Below the pieces are notes generated by a model that saw nothing but the letters and a program-made list of their open reading frames with translations, did not search any database and was not told the DNA's origin. DNA of 64,000 nucleotides, from NCBI RefSeq assembly GCF_018294505.1, contig NC_057811.1:24013483-24077482 (forward strand), read 5' to 3'. Position numbers and translations under genes: made by a program. Below are positions 1 through 12,926 of the stretch, piece by piece (position 1 is the stretch's first letter; every line of letters begins with the position of its first letter). This stretch comes from Triticum aestivum. Taxonomy: Eukaryota; Streptophyta; Magnoliopsida; Poales; Poaceae.

Positions 1-240
1 TCCCGGTTCTTATACTAACCGGGACAGATGGGCCTCCACGTGGCCGGTGCTGCGAGCCCAGGCAGGAGGCACTTTAGTCCCGGTTGGTGGCACCAACCGG
101 GACCAATAGGCATCCACGCCTCAGCTGTTCAGGGGCTAGGGTTTTTTTTTCTGAAAGGGGGGTGGATTTGGGGGTTTTGTATGGTTAATTAAGGTGTTTC
201 ATATATTGTGTTAGGTAGCTAATTAATTAATAGAGAGAAG
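1..240. repeat. C2 left subterminal region
   Basis: It contains palindromic units of the form CCCGGTT...AACCGGG (1-26, 77-103). The remainder is T-rich and ends near GAGAGAAGTGTCCTCTC. The whole block matches the reverse complement of 31610-31852 beside the C1 terminus. That match identifies it as an element end. Confidence 0.8.
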
Positions 241-480
241 TGTCCTCTCTTATCTCCATGCTTGGTCGACGCTACGTACTATACGTATAGAGAGGCCCTC
301 GACACGCTAGCTAGTAAGAAAATGAAGGAAACCATTAAGTACAGAAGTTCGTCATGCATACCGAGAGAAGTGATCGACCTCTCCTTCTCCGAGAGATTGG
401 TCGAACAACAAGTTTTCGTATTATCTATCCGACGCTACTGGCTACATACATATACAATATGTAAGATCTCTTACAATCCC

Positions 481-3400
481 CTAGCATTTGAACTCAACTT
501 CCACATGGTATTCTCCGGCTTTATTGATGACGTGGTCAAGAAAGAATCCCGCCAATTCCTCTTGAATTGCTTTCATGCGATCTTGTGGTAGGAGTTCATT
601 CCGCATCTGCCACGTCTAATTTGAAGAAGGGGGTTAATACATATATATGAATGAAACTCAACAGAAATGATGGTGTAATAAAATGAAATTGTGAATATTA
701 TTGCTTACGCACTTCATATTGTCTTTTAGAGTAGCCCCGCTTATCTTTGCAAGTCGCGTTGTAGATGAACTCGCACACGTAGTATCCACAATAATCATTC
801 CCTTGTTCCTGCCACAAGCACTTTACGACAAATAGTTGTCAATCAAACTAATAATGAAGCATTATAAATGGCATTGATGAAAGTAGCTAGAATCAACGGG
901 AGATGCGCGCAACTAGCTAGCTACTAGTACTTACTTTCGGGTATGTATATCGCAGCTCCTTCGGCAGTCCCGGAGCTTCTGCGGTGAACTGTTTCCAAAC
1001 CCTGCAAGACAAAGAAAATAATTATTACTTGACATATCAGGAAATGAACAAAAAGTTGCCGATATGGTGCGATAATGATCGATTGAACTTACTTGCTGAG
1101 AATTTTAGTCATGTCCGCATAGGTCTCGGGATCTTTTCGTCTCGAGTCTAAGACGCTTACTAGTCCCCGCTCAAGCTTAATCTCCAGGAGAATATAGTGG
1201 AAGCTGCGCACGCATGCATAACTCATCAATTACATTACTATAACCTCACTCGAGTAATAATAAGGGAAACCGAATATGCACACGATAGTGACACTCACTT
1301 GAAGTTGTAAGGAAAGAGTATTAAATCTTTGTTTTGATTTATTAACAATGATTTGAGCAAGTTGGCCTCGGCATCTTTGGCGTTCTTTTTAACCTGAAAT
1401 TCATCTATGAGATTTGTGTTAATGAAACCAATATCATACATTTATGCTTTTCTGCACTTGACGATCTTCAATCTGCATAATATAGTGAGGATAATTATAA
1501 ATACATGCAATGAAAGAGCTGATCTATATATATAGACTTAATGACAGAAGTAGTACTTACAGACAGTAGCAAGTGACCGTTAATTTATCGAGGGCCTTTT
1601 GATTGAAGAACTGGAAGAACTCCTCAAATGGACCATGCAACAGATCAATTCCAACGAGGTCGTGCTTCTCTATAACTCTCAGATACAAAGTATTCGTCCC
1701 CCTAGACTCTCTGCAGGTTTTCATGTACCAGTTTTGGAATCTTCGCATTATCGTTGTTAGAGATTTTTCATCTTTGACGAGAGGCTTCCCGTACTCATAT
1801 CTATGTTCGTCCACCTCCAAGAAATCATAATGTACATCATCGGGCAGGTAACCTCCAAGATTGCTATAACCGGGCACCATCCCCGGAGCATTAGCCACGA
1901 TGTCGCTAGACAATTGAGCGGGGGGCACGATTGGTTCGCTTGTTCGCCAAGCTGGGCAATTTTTTCCCAGCTACTCATCGTTCTTTTAACCTTTGATCAC
2001 TGACAGTACTTCCCGACCGCTCCGCTTCGAGATATGCCTTTTCAGTAATGCGCTCATAGTTGGTTTTCGGCGGAGACTTTGGTGGTTTCCTCAGGGCATC
2101 GATAGTGCGCTTTGCTTTCACCGGATCTACCTTCTCCTCCGGAGGTGGATGTCTCTCTGCTTTCGCCCCTTCAAAGAAGTCCTTCACTTCTTTTTGCACG
2201 ATCTTCTTGTTTTCTTCCACGGTCATCTCGTACGGTAACTTCTCTAGAGGCTTGAGAGGTGGACCGTATTTGTATTGCGTCCCGCCTCTGGCTGTACTGC
2301 TAGACGCCGGAGCAGACGGAGCGGCTGCGACTGTCTTCTTTCGTGCTTGCTTAAGAGGCGGAGGAGAAGGACTACGACACGCCGGAGCAGCTGGGGCGGC
2401 GGCGGGTCTCTTCCGCCCTTGCTAGCGAGGCGAAGAAGGAGGAGGCTGGTGGCTGCTCGGGCGCGCTGGCGCAGGCGGAGAAGGAGGCGGAGTGCCGCCA
2501 TGCGCCGGAGAAAGAGGCTGAGTGCCCTAATCGTCACTCGCCGGAGGAAGAGGCGGTGGAGGAGGCGGAGTGCCCTGAATCGGTGGAGGAGGAGGAGGAG
2601 GCGGAGGCATCCAGTTCGGAAGGTTGATGAGCTCCTTCCGCCGTAGGCATGGAGTCTTCGGACAAGAACCTAGCCGAGTCTCCCCATCACCCGTAGGGTG
2701 GTCAAGATGGAGGTCCTCAAATCCTTCTGTGATTTCATCCACCATCACCCTAGCATATCCTTCTGGAATCGGCCGGCAATGAAAAGTTGCGCCAGGTTCA
2801 GGAGGTGCAACAGAGCCAACAGCCGCCTTGACTTTCAATTCCATCCACTGCGTCATAAGGTGGCAATGCTGAGACTCCGTGATAGCATCTACGGGTTAGC
2901 TAGGAGGAGCCGTGAAGACAGGCACCTTAAGCAGCTCCGTGGAAGCCACGCTACTTCTCCGCTGAGATGGCGGGGTAGCTTCGGCAGGTCGCGTGCTGCG
3001 AACTGCCTCTCGTTCCTCTAGCGCTTGTACCCTTGCGTGCAGCGCCTGTAGTTGGGTCAACTCCTTTTTCTTGTTCCTCTCCTGGCGTTTGTAACCGCCT
3101 GCATTGGGAAATCCAGCCTTCCACGAAAGGGAGCCTGGCGTGCCTCGTGTCCGTCTGGGCTGCTCAGGATTCCCGAGGGCCTCTGTGAGCTCGTCGTTCT
3201 CTCTATCCGGAACGAAGGTCCCTTGCTGCGCCTTTTCAATATACTCCTGAAGCTTCTCGATGGGTGTCTTCAGCTGCTCGTTGGTCTAAACGCACTTCCC
3301 TGTTACAGGGTCCAATTTTCCCCAACCCCGAAGAACCAAGTCCTACAACGGTTTGGCCAGCGTCGCGTCTCTGGTTCGATCCCTTTATCAATGAGGTCAT

Positions 3401-4401
3401 TCTCAGCCTTGTCCCACAACGGCCGGGCTTTCAGGTAGCCACCTGACCCCATGCGATGGTGATGCTTCTTCTTTGCAGCATTTTTCTTGTTTGTCGCTGA
3501 CATCTTCGCTGCTCTCTCAGATTTCTTTTTGGTGACAAATTCGGGCCACTGATCTTGATCTTCTCAAAACGGCCGATGAATTCTGGAGTCTTGTCTTGGT
3601 CGACAAACGATGATTTCAGCTCATTCTTCCACCTCCGGAATAGCTCAGCCATCTTCTGAAGAGCATAAGCCTTGATCATTGGCTTTTAATTGGATTCTCC
3701 GGATCCTCCTTTGGCGGGAAGGTGAAATTTTCCTGCAGCACGGTCCAAAGATTAGCTTTCTGCCTATCGCTGACATAAGACACCTGAGAGTCTTTGTCCT
3801 TAGGCTTCAACCATTGCTCGATGCTGATCGGGATCATGTCCCTCACTAGAACCCCGCACTGAGCATTAAATTTTTGCTTGGTCCGGAGGGGTTCAATCGG
3901 TTGGCCAGCGTGATCAATTTCGATGATCGTGTACCTTTCATCCGCGCGCAACTTTCTCTTTGGGCCTCGTCTCATTACCGAAGTGTTGCTCGATCCAGAG
4001 GGCTAGAAAAGAAGAAAAAGAAGAGAGTTAATATGTGTACATACCAAAAACAATTAATGCATCAATTAGCTATAGTCAGCACATGCTTAATTAATTAATA
4101 TATATACCTGGCCGGACTCCGTTCGGTCACCGGAGCCGTCATCATGGTGTCCTTGCCCCTCCATTCGGTCACCGGAGGCGTCATCACGGTGTCCTTCCCC
4201 CTCCATTCGGTCATCGGAGCCGTCATCACGGTGTCCTTCCTCCTCCATTGTCTGATCATCGTCGTAGCCTGCTTCTTCATCCTGTCTTTCCAGACCATCG
4301 GTGCATGTGTCGTTGAGAAACGACAAGACGGCATCACTTCCGTGTGCGATTATCTCCCCCAACACCGCTTCTTTTGCTTCGTCTCGGGCGTGCGGATCCA
4401 T
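481..4401 (-). pseudogene. CACTA second gene with C-terminal Ulp1-type cysteine protease domain, frameshifted
   Basis: This is a multi-exon gene read from 4401 (start MDPHARDEAKEAV) to a stop at 481-483. Exon 1 is 4108-4401 with a GT donor, and exon 2 starts at 4002 after CTTTTCTAG. The N-terminal half is basic and helical, followed by a proline-rich stretch (about 2530-2860) and a charged region (1557-2226). The last exons encode an Ulp1/C48-like domain: FHYILLEI with its His near 1200, LVSVLDSRR with its Asp, CLWQEQGNDYCGYYVC with Gln and Cys near 770-820, and a tail at 481-595. His, Asp, Gln and Cys are all visible, so the catalytic set looks kept. Single-base losses at about 3680, 3560 and 3310 break the frame. 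Fusion of such proteases to CACTA genes is known in grasses. The role in transposition is inference. Confidence 0.8.
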
Positions 4402-5479
4402 AGTTTCTGTAAATATTTACAACATGGCAATTATTATTCAAACATGACAGATGGATATATTAGTGGCAAACGTTGAACTAGCTAGCTAAGCACAAAGGAA
4501 TCATATTAGTGGCCTAGCCTTGATGCTTCTCTAGGGTTTGGGGTGGCCTCCGCAACGCTTCAAGGGTTTGGGGTGGCCTCAACAACGCTTCAAGGGTTCG
4601 GGGTGGCCTCGACGACAATGCTCTTTTAACTAGGTAAATTTGGGTGGCCTCAAGAGTGTTTGTCGATCGGGTAGGGACACGGCGGGAGGGGGTAGGAGAC
4701 CGACATTGTTTTTTTCTAGGGTTTGGGTGTCCTCGAGAGTTTTGGTCGAGTGAGAGGGCCGGGGGTGCTCCGGACGTCCCCCCTCACTTTAACAAAGAAC
4801 TACCTTAAAAAAAGACTTGCTTCGCGGCGGGTCCTTCTTCATTTTTTCCTTTGTTTTTTCTTATATGTTTGTTTTCGTTTTCATTCTACATTTTCGTACA
4901 TATGAAAAAAATAAAGTTTCTATACAAAAGTGCACAATTTTTATGAACAAATTACAACATCTAAATTAACTATACATCTAAATAAATATACCTATACGTC
5001 TAAAATTTTCCTAATCTTAAAACTAAACTAAAAGAATCTAAAAAACATGGAAAAACATCTAAAAATAGCATCTAAAAACATCTAAAAATCTAATAGCGCT
5101 AGCACCCGGCAGGGGCGGAGGGGCACGACAGAGGGGCCGGCGCCGGCGGGGCAGGGCAGGGGTGCAGGGACGCGGGACAGCGGAGCGGCGCGGGAGCAGG
5201 CTGGTGCTCACAGGGGGCGGTGGGGCACGGTGGGCGGCGCGTCAGGGCTGGCAGGGGCGCGAGGGTCGACGCCGTGGTCGGGGCAGAGGGCGTCAGTGGC
5301 GGCGGCGACGACGTTGAGCAGCCTGACGGCATCGGCGGCGGTGGCGACGGCGACGTCGAGCAGCCTGACGGCGTCGATGGCGGCGGCGACGGCAAGGTCG
5401 AGTAGGGGCGTCGGGCGGCGACGAGGAGGAGGAGCAGGGGCGTCGGGGGAAGAATGGATGGATTTGGTCGAAACTGCTA
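4402..5479. other. Leader and intron region of the Ulp1-domain gene
   Basis: This is the 5' side of the minus-strand gene. Bases 4514-4640 hold three diverged copies of a TTTGGGGTGGCCTC minisatellite. Bases 4800-5095 are AT-rich and intron-like. Bases 5100-5460 are a GC-rich block with GCGGCGGCGAC repeats that resembles a first exon or leader. Long ORFs in the GC-rich part are composition artefacts. A similar order of GC-rich leader, AT-rich intron and start codon is seen in C1 and in the Jorge-like element. Confidence 0.55.
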
Positions 5480-5960
5480 AGTGTTTTCATATATACCCAG
5501 GGCATTGGACCCGGTTCATAGCAGCAACCGGGATGAAAGACCCCCTCTAGTCCCGGTTGGTGCCACCAACCGGGAGCAAAGGCCTCTTTTCAGCAGCCCA
5601 AAGGGCGGGAAGCGGCGGCCTTTGGTCCCGGTTGGTGCCGCAAACCGATACCAATACACACCTTTAGTACTGGTTGGTGCCACCAACCGGGACCAAAGGC
5701 CTTGTGCTGCTGCGCCCGCGTCGAAAGTTTAGTCCCACCTCGCTAGTTGAGAGGGGCGCGCAGTGGTTTATAAGCCCCACTGCCGCACCCCTCTCGAGCT
5801 CCTCTCCATTGCAGGCTTACGGGCCTAATTGTGACTGCTATGCCTGATGGGCCTACTAGGCCTTATGCGGGCCTGAATCCTGGCCCAGGGAAGGGTTTCT
5901 AGTCGTATTCAGGCCGTGGTGGCCTAGTAGGTGGCAATTTTTTTATTTTTTCCCAGTTTT
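5480..5960 (-). promoter_or_regulatory. Internal promoter module of C2 with subterminal palindromes
   Basis: Several CCCGGTTGGTGCCACCAACCGGGA palindrome units lie at 5550-5700, far from either terminus. On the minus strand a TATA-like CTTATAAACC (about 5767-5776) sits beside GAGGTGGGACTAAA. The block matches the inverse of 17570-17850, which precedes the C1 second gene. Its place upstream of the Ulp1-domain gene suggests a promoter. Binding of a TNPA-like protein to the palindromes is inferred only. Confidence 0.55.
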
Positions 5961-6420
5961 TTGTTTTCTTTTTTGCTTTATTTTTTGTTTTGTTTCTACT
6001 TATATATTTTATTTTCCTTTCTTTTCTTTTCTTTTCTTTTATTTTGTTCTACGTATATATTTGCTATTAAAGTTTCTAACAAACAAAGTTCTTTATGAAA
6101 ATTCTTTTTGCTTTTAATGATTTTGAACAGAAAATACTTTGATAATTTTAGTTGCATCAATTTTAAATAATTTTAGTTTCATAAATTTTAGAGGTTGCTT
6201 ATAATGTTTTGAACAGAATATACTTTGATAATTTTAGTTTCATAAATTTTATTTATGTTATTAAAGTTTATTTTATTTTGTTTCTACTTATATATTTTAT
6301 TAAAGTTTATATTATTTTGTTTGAAATTACTTATTTATTTTATTTTATGATAACTCTTTTTGCTATTAAATTTTCATGCATTTACTGATTATTTTATTTT
6401 GTTTCTCTTTTCAAAGTATA
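5961..6420. other. AT-rich spacer, inverted counterpart of 17330-17560
   Basis: This is a T-rich run built from TTTATTTTGTTTCTAC and TTTTGAACAGAAAATACT motifs. The reverse complement of the same motifs occurs at 17330-17560 next to the C1 module, so both belong to one ancestral module. No gene is seen. Confidence 0.6.
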
Positions 6421-9400
6421 AGTGTTTCATACGGAAACTCGTCTATTACAAAAGGATTTCATCTTTTTGAACTTATTTGAACTCCATAGTTTTTGTATGT
6501 TCAAAATGCAGCATTCAAAGCCACATCATCAATTTTCTACCCTTTCTCACTTCATTTGTTATTTTTCATGCATTTACTGATTTTTTTCAGCTACAAGACC
6601 CTGAAATTGAAAAGCATTTCAAATGAACTCTGAAAAGGTTAAAAGTTGGCATGGTATCATCATTTCACCCACATAGCATGTGCAAGAAAGTAGAGAGGCT
6701 TACGGCAAAAACTGGATGCACTTCGTGTACAAAACGCACAATCTCTTTTGAAGTATCAGGGTTTCATACGGAAACTCGTCTGTTACAAAAGGATTTCATT
6801 TTTTTGAACTTATTTGAACTCCGTAGTTTTTCTATGTTCAAAATGCACCATTCAAAGCCACATCATCAATTTTCAACCCTTTCTGACTTCATTTGTTATT
6901 TTTCATGCATTTACTGATTTTTTTCAGCTATAAGACCCTGAAATTGAAAAGCACTACAAATGAACTCTGAAAAGGTTAAAAGTTGGCAAGGTATCATCAT
7001 TTCACCCACATAGCATGTGCAAGAAAGTAGAGAGGCTTACGGCAAAAACTGGATGCACTTCGTGTACAAAACGGACAATCTCTTTCGAAGTATCAGGGTT
7101 TCATACGGAAACTCGTCTGTTACAAAAGGATTTCATTTTTTTGAACTTATTTGAACTCCATAGTTTTTCTATGTTCAAAATGCACCATTCAAAGCCACAT
7201 CATCAATTTTCAACCCTTTCTGACTTCATTTGTTATTTTTCATGCATTTACTAATTTTTTCAGCTATAAGACCCTGAAATTGAAAAGCACTACAAATGAA
7301 CTCTGAAAAGGTTAAAAGTTGGCATGGTATCATCATTTCACCCACATAGCATGTGCAAGAAAGTAGAGAGGCTTACGGCAAAAACTGGATGCACTTCGTG
7401 TACAAAACGGACAATCTCTTTCGAAGTATCAGGGTTTCATACGGAAACTCGTCTGTTACAAAAGGATTTCATTTTTTTGAACTTATTTGAACTCCATAGT
7501 TTTTCTATGTTCAAAATGCACCATTCAAAGCCACATCATCAATTTTCAACCCTTTCTGACTTCATTTGTTATTTTTCATGCATTTACTGATTTTTTCACC
7601 TATAAGACCCTGAAATTGAAAAGCATTTCAAATGAACTCTGAAAAGGTTAAAAAGTTGGCATGGTGTCATCATTTCACCCACATAGCATGTGCAAGAAAG
7701 TAGAGAGGCTTACGGCAAAAACTGGACGCACTTCGTGTACAAAACGGACAATCTCTTTCGAAGTATCAGGGTTTCATACGGAAACTCGTCTGTTACAAAA
7801 GGATTTCATTTTTTTGAACTTATTTGAACTCCATAGTTTTTATGTGTTCAAAATGCACCATTCAAAGCCACATCATCAATTTTCAACCCTTTCTGACTTC
7901 ATTTGTTATTTTTCATGCATTTACTGGTTTTTTCAGCTATAAAACCCTGAAATTGAAAAGCACTACAAATGAACTCTGAAAAGGTTAAAAGTTGGCATGG
8001 TATCATCATTTCACCCACATAGCATGTGCAAGAAAGTAGAGAGGCTTACGGCAAAAACTGGATGCACTTCGTGTACAAAACGGACAATCTCTTTCGAAGT
8101 ATCAGGGTTTCATACGGAAACTCGTCTGTTACAAAAGGATTTCATTTTTTTGAACTTATTTGAACTCCATAGTTTTTCTATGTTCAAAATGCACCATTCA
8201 AAGCCACATCATCAATTTTCAACCCTTTCTGACTTCATTTGTTATTTTTCATGCATTTACTGATTTTTTCAGCTATAAGACCCTGAAATTGAAAAGCACT
8301 ACAAATGAACTCTGAAAAGGTTAAAAGTTGGCATGGTATCATCATTTCACCCACATAGCATGTGCAAGAAAGTAGAGAGGCTTACGGCAAAAACTGGATG
8401 CACTTCGTGTACAAAACGGACAATCTCTTTCGAAGTATCAGGGTTTCATACGGAAACTCGTCTGTTACAAAGGATTTCATTTTTTTGAACTTATTTGAAC
8501 TCCATAGTTTTTCTGTGTTCAAAATGCACCATTCAAAGCCACATCATCAATTTTCAACCCTTTCTGACTTCATTTGTTATTTTTCATGCATTTACTGATT
8601 TTTTTCAGCTATAAGACCCTGAAATTGAAAAGCACTACAAATGAACTCTGAAAAGGTTAAAAGTTGGCATGGTATCATCATTTCACCCACATAGCATGTG
8701 CAAGAAAGTAGAGAGGCTTACGGCAAAAACTGGATGCACTTCGTGTACAAAACGGACAATCTCTTTCGAAGTATCAGGGTTTCATACGGAAACTCGTCTG
8801 TTACAAAAGGATTTCATTTTTTTGAACTTATTTGAACTCCATAGTTTTTCTATGTTCAAAATGCACCATTCAAAGCCACATCATCAATTTTCAACCCTTT
8901 CTGACTTCATTTGTTATTTTTCATGCATTTACTGATTTTTTTCAGCTATAAGACCCTGAAATTGAAAAGCACTACAAATGAACTCTGAAAAGGTTAAAAG
9001 TTGGCATGGTATCATCATTTCACCCACATAGCATGTGCAAGAAAGTAGAGAGGCTTACGGCAAAAACTGGATGCACTTCGTGTACAAAACGGACAATCTC
9101 TTTCGAAGTATCAGGGTTTCATACGGAAACTCGTCTGTTACAAAAGGGATTTCATTTTTTTGAACTTATTTGAACTCCATACTTTTTCTATGTTCAAAAT
9201 GCACCATTCAAAGCCACATCATCAATTTTCAACCCTTTCTGACTTCATTTGTTATTTTTCATGCATTTACTGATTTTTTCAGCTATAAGACCCTGAAATT
9301 GAAAAGCACTACAAATGAACTCTGAAAAGGTTAAAAGTTGGCATGGTATCATCATTTCACCCACATAGCATGTGCAAGAAAGTAGAGAGGCTTACGGCAA

Positions 9401-12357
9401 AAACTGGATGCACTTCGTGTACAAAACGGACAATCTCTTTCGAAGTATCAGGGTTTCATACGGAAACTCGTCTGTTACAAAAGGGATTTCATTTTTTTGA
9501 ACTTATTTGAACTCCATAGTTTTTCTGTGTTCAAAATGCACCATTCAAAGCCACATCATCAATTTTCAACCCTTTCTGACTTCATTTGTTATTTTTCATG
9601 CATTTACTGATTTTTTCAGCTATAAGACCCTGAAATTGAAAAGCACTACAAATGAACTCTGAAAAGGTTAAAAGTTGGCATGGTATCATCATTTCACCCA
9701 CATAGCATGTGCAAGAAAGTAGAGAGGCTTACGGCAAAAACTGGATGCACTTCGTGTACAAAACGGACAATCTCTTTCGAAGTATCAGGGTTTCATACGG
9801 AAACTCGTCTGTTACAAAAGGATTTCATTTTTTTGAACTTATTTGAACTCCATAGTTTTTCTATGTTCAAAATGCACCATTCAAAGCCACATCATCAATT
9901 TTCAACCCTTTCTGACTTCATTTGTTATTTTTCATGCATTTACTGATTTTTTCAGCTGTAAGACCCTGAAATTGAAAAGCACTACAAATGAACTCTGAAA
10001 AGGTTAAAAGTTGGCATGGTATCATCATTTCACCCACATAGCATGTGCAAGAAAGTAGAGAGGCTTACGGAAAAAACTGGATGCACTTCGTGTACAAAAC
10101 GGACAATCTCTTTCGAAGTATCAGGGTTTCATACGGAAACTCGTCTGTTACAAAAGGATTTCATTTTTTTCAACTTATTTGAACTCCATAGTTTTTCTAT
10201 GTTCAAAATGCACCATTCAAATCCACATCATCAATTTTCAACCCTTTCTGACTTCATTTGTTATTTTTCATGCATTTACTAATTTTTTCAGCTATAAGAC
10301 CCTGAAATTGAAAAGCATTACAAATGAACTCTGAAAAGGTTAAAAGTTGGCATGGTATCATCATTTCACCCACATAGCATGTGCAAGAAAGTAGAGAGGC
10401 TTACGGCAAAAACTGGATGCACTTCGTGTACAAAACGGACAGTCTCTTTCGAAGTATCAGGGTTTCATACGGAAACTCGTCTGTTACAAAAGGATTTCAT
10501 TTTTTTAACTTATTTGAACTCCATAGTTTTTCTATGTTCAAAATGCACCATTCAAAGCCACATCATCAAATTTTAACCCTTTCTGACTTCATTTGTTATT
10601 TTTCATGCATTTACTGATTTTTTCAGCTATAAGACCCTGAAATTGAAAAGCACTTACAAATGAACTCTGAAAAGGTTAAAAGTTGGCATGGTATCATCAT
10701 TTCACCCACATAGCATGTGCAAGAAAGTAGAGAGGCTTACGGCAAAAACTGGATGCACTTCGTGTACAAAACGGACAATCTCTTTCGAAGTATCAGGGTT
10801 TCATACGGAAACTCGTCTGTTACAAAAGGATTTCATTTTTTTGAACTTATTTGAACTCCATAGTTTTTCTATGTTCAAAATGCACCATTCAAAGCCACAT
10901 CATCAATTTTCAACCCTTTCTGACTTCATTTGTTATTTTTCATGCATTTACTGATTTTTTCAGCTATAAGACCCTGAAATTGAAAAGCACTACAAATGAA
11001 CTCTGAAAAGGTTAAAAGTTGGCATGGTATCATCATTTCACCCACATAGCATGTGCAAGAAAGTAGAGAGGCTTACGGCAAAAACTGGATACACTTCGTG
11101 TACAAAACGGACAGTCTCTTTCGAAGTATCAGGGTTTCATACGGAAACTCGTCTGTTACAAAAGGATTTCATTTTTTTGAACTTATTTGAACTCCATAGT
11201 TTTTCTATGTTCAAAATGCACCATTAAAAGCCACATCATCAATTTTTAACCCTTTCTGACTTCATTTGTTATGTTTAATGCATTAACTAATTTTCTTCAG
11301 CTATAAGACCCTATAATTGAAAAGCATTTCAAATGAACTCTGAAAAGGTTAAAATTTGGCATGGTATCATCATTTCACCCACATAGCATGTGTAAGAAAG
11401 TAGAGAGGCTTACGGCAAAAACTGGATGCAGTTCGTGTACTTCGTGTACAAAACGGACAGTCTCTTTCGAAGTATCCGGGTTTCATACGGAAACTCGTCT
11501 GTTACAAAAGGGATTTCATTTTTTTGAACTTATTTGAACTCCATACGTTTTCTGTGTTCAAAATGCACCATTCAAAGCCACATCATCAATTTTTAACCCT
11601 TTCTGACTTCATTTGTTATTTTTCATTCATTTACAGATTTTTTCAGCTATAAAACCTTGAAATTGAAAAGCACAACAACTGAACTCTGAAAAGGCTAAAA
11701 GTTGGCTTGATATCATCATTTCACCCACATAGCATGTGCAAGAAACTAGAGAGGCTTACGGCAGAAACTAGATGCACTTCGTGTACAAAACGGACAATCT
11801 ATTTTGAAGTATCAGGGTTTCATACGGAAACTCGTCTGTTACAAAGCGATTTCATTTTTTTGAACTTATTTGAACTCCATACTTTTTCTGTGTTCGAAAT
11901 TCACCATTCAAAGCCACATCATCAATTTTCCACCCTTTCTGACTTCATTTGTTATTTTTCATGCATTTACTGATTTTTTTTCAGCTATAAGACCCAAAAA
12001 TTGGAAAGCACTACAAATGAACTCTGAAAAGGTTAAAAGTTGGCATGGTATCATCATTTCATCCACATAGCATGTGCAATAAAGTAGTGAGGCTTACGGC
12101 AAAAACTGGATGCACTTCGTGTACAAAACGGACAATCTTTTTCGAAGTATCAGGGTTTCATACGAAAACTCGTCTGTTACAAAGGGATTTTATTTTTTGA
12201 ACTTATTTGAACTCCATACTTTTTCTGTGTTCAAGATGCACCATTCAAAGCCACATCATCAATTTTCAACCCTTTCTGACTTCATTTGTTATTTTTCATG
12301 CATTTACTGATTTTTTCCAGCTATAAGACCCTGAAATTGAAAAGCACTACAAATGAA
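6421..12357. repeat. 336-bp tandem repeat array, about 17.6 copies
   Basis: A unit of about 336 bp repeats with starts (GGCATGGTATCATCATTTC) near 6651, 6988, 7324, 7661, 7997, 8333, 8669, 9006, 9343, 9680, 10016, 10352, 10688, 11024, 11362, 11707 and 12045. Central units are nearly identical. The first unit and those beyond 11230 are more diverged, the usual picture of unequal exchange. Each unit carries an 88-codon open frame beginning MVSSFHPHSMCKK, but 336-337 bp spacing and frame-breaking single-base changes in several units argue against a protein. A partial inverted copy of the unit lies downstream of TNP2 in C1 (16735-16855), so the unit belongs to the CACTA family. Confidence 0.95.
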
Positions 12358-12480
12358 CATGGATAGATAAGTGACCAAATTAATAGTAGTTCATCATCAC
12401 ATTAAAACCAAAGTACATACATAGTTCAAATTGAACAACATATAGCTCTCCGGAGCATCTAGTTAAACCATACATTGAAA

Positions 12481-12926
12481 CTATGTAAAACCTTTCAATG
12501 CAACAACAAATGCGATCATAATCACAACTAAGGTAAGAATTAATCCAACGGCATAATGATACCAAGCCTCGGTATGAATGGCATATTTTATAATCTTTCT
12601 AATCTTCAACAGCATTGCATCCATCTTGATCTTGTGATCATCGACGTCATCCGCAACATGCAACTCCAATATCATCTTCTCCTCCTCAATTTTTTTATTT
12701 TTTCCTTCAAGTAATTGTTTTCTTCTTCGACTAAATTTAACCTCTCGACAATAGGGTCAGTTGGAATTTCCGGTTCAACAACCACCTACATAAATAAAAT
12801 CTATGTCACGTTGGTCAGCATAATTGTCATAAACAATAAATTACCAAATAGTTATAAAAAGATAATATATACCACATCCGAATCATAGACAGGACGAGGG
12901 CCGACGGGGGCGGATACCAGAACCAT
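12481..12926 (-). pseudogene. Small coiled-coil plus transmembrane protein gene of C2, one frameshift
   Basis: Exon 1 (12873-12926) encodes 18 residues starting MVLVSAPVGPRPVYDSDV and ends at a GT donor. Exon 2 starts at 12785 after TTATTTATGTAG and runs to a stop near 12481. Exon 2 has a heptad-like acidic/basic stretch (about residues 28-55), a DDHKIKMDAM segment, and a C-terminal hydrophobic helix AVGLILTLVVIMIAFVVALK close to the end, so a tail-anchored membrane protein of about 120 residues is likely. One base is missing from an A-run near 12700, which shifts the frame. A TATA-like CTATATATAG lies at 13303-13312. It is the first gene in from the 13567 terminus. Function is unknown. Confidence 0.65.

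Noticed and set aside
6651..12310. Series of 88-residue open frames, one per tandem unit
   Set aside because: They arise from a nearly identical 336-bp repeat, and single-base changes break or shift the frame in several units. There is no domain or start context.
6400..12360. CRISPR-like array
   Set aside because: Units are directly adjacent 336-bp repeats with no short unique spacers, in a plant genome.
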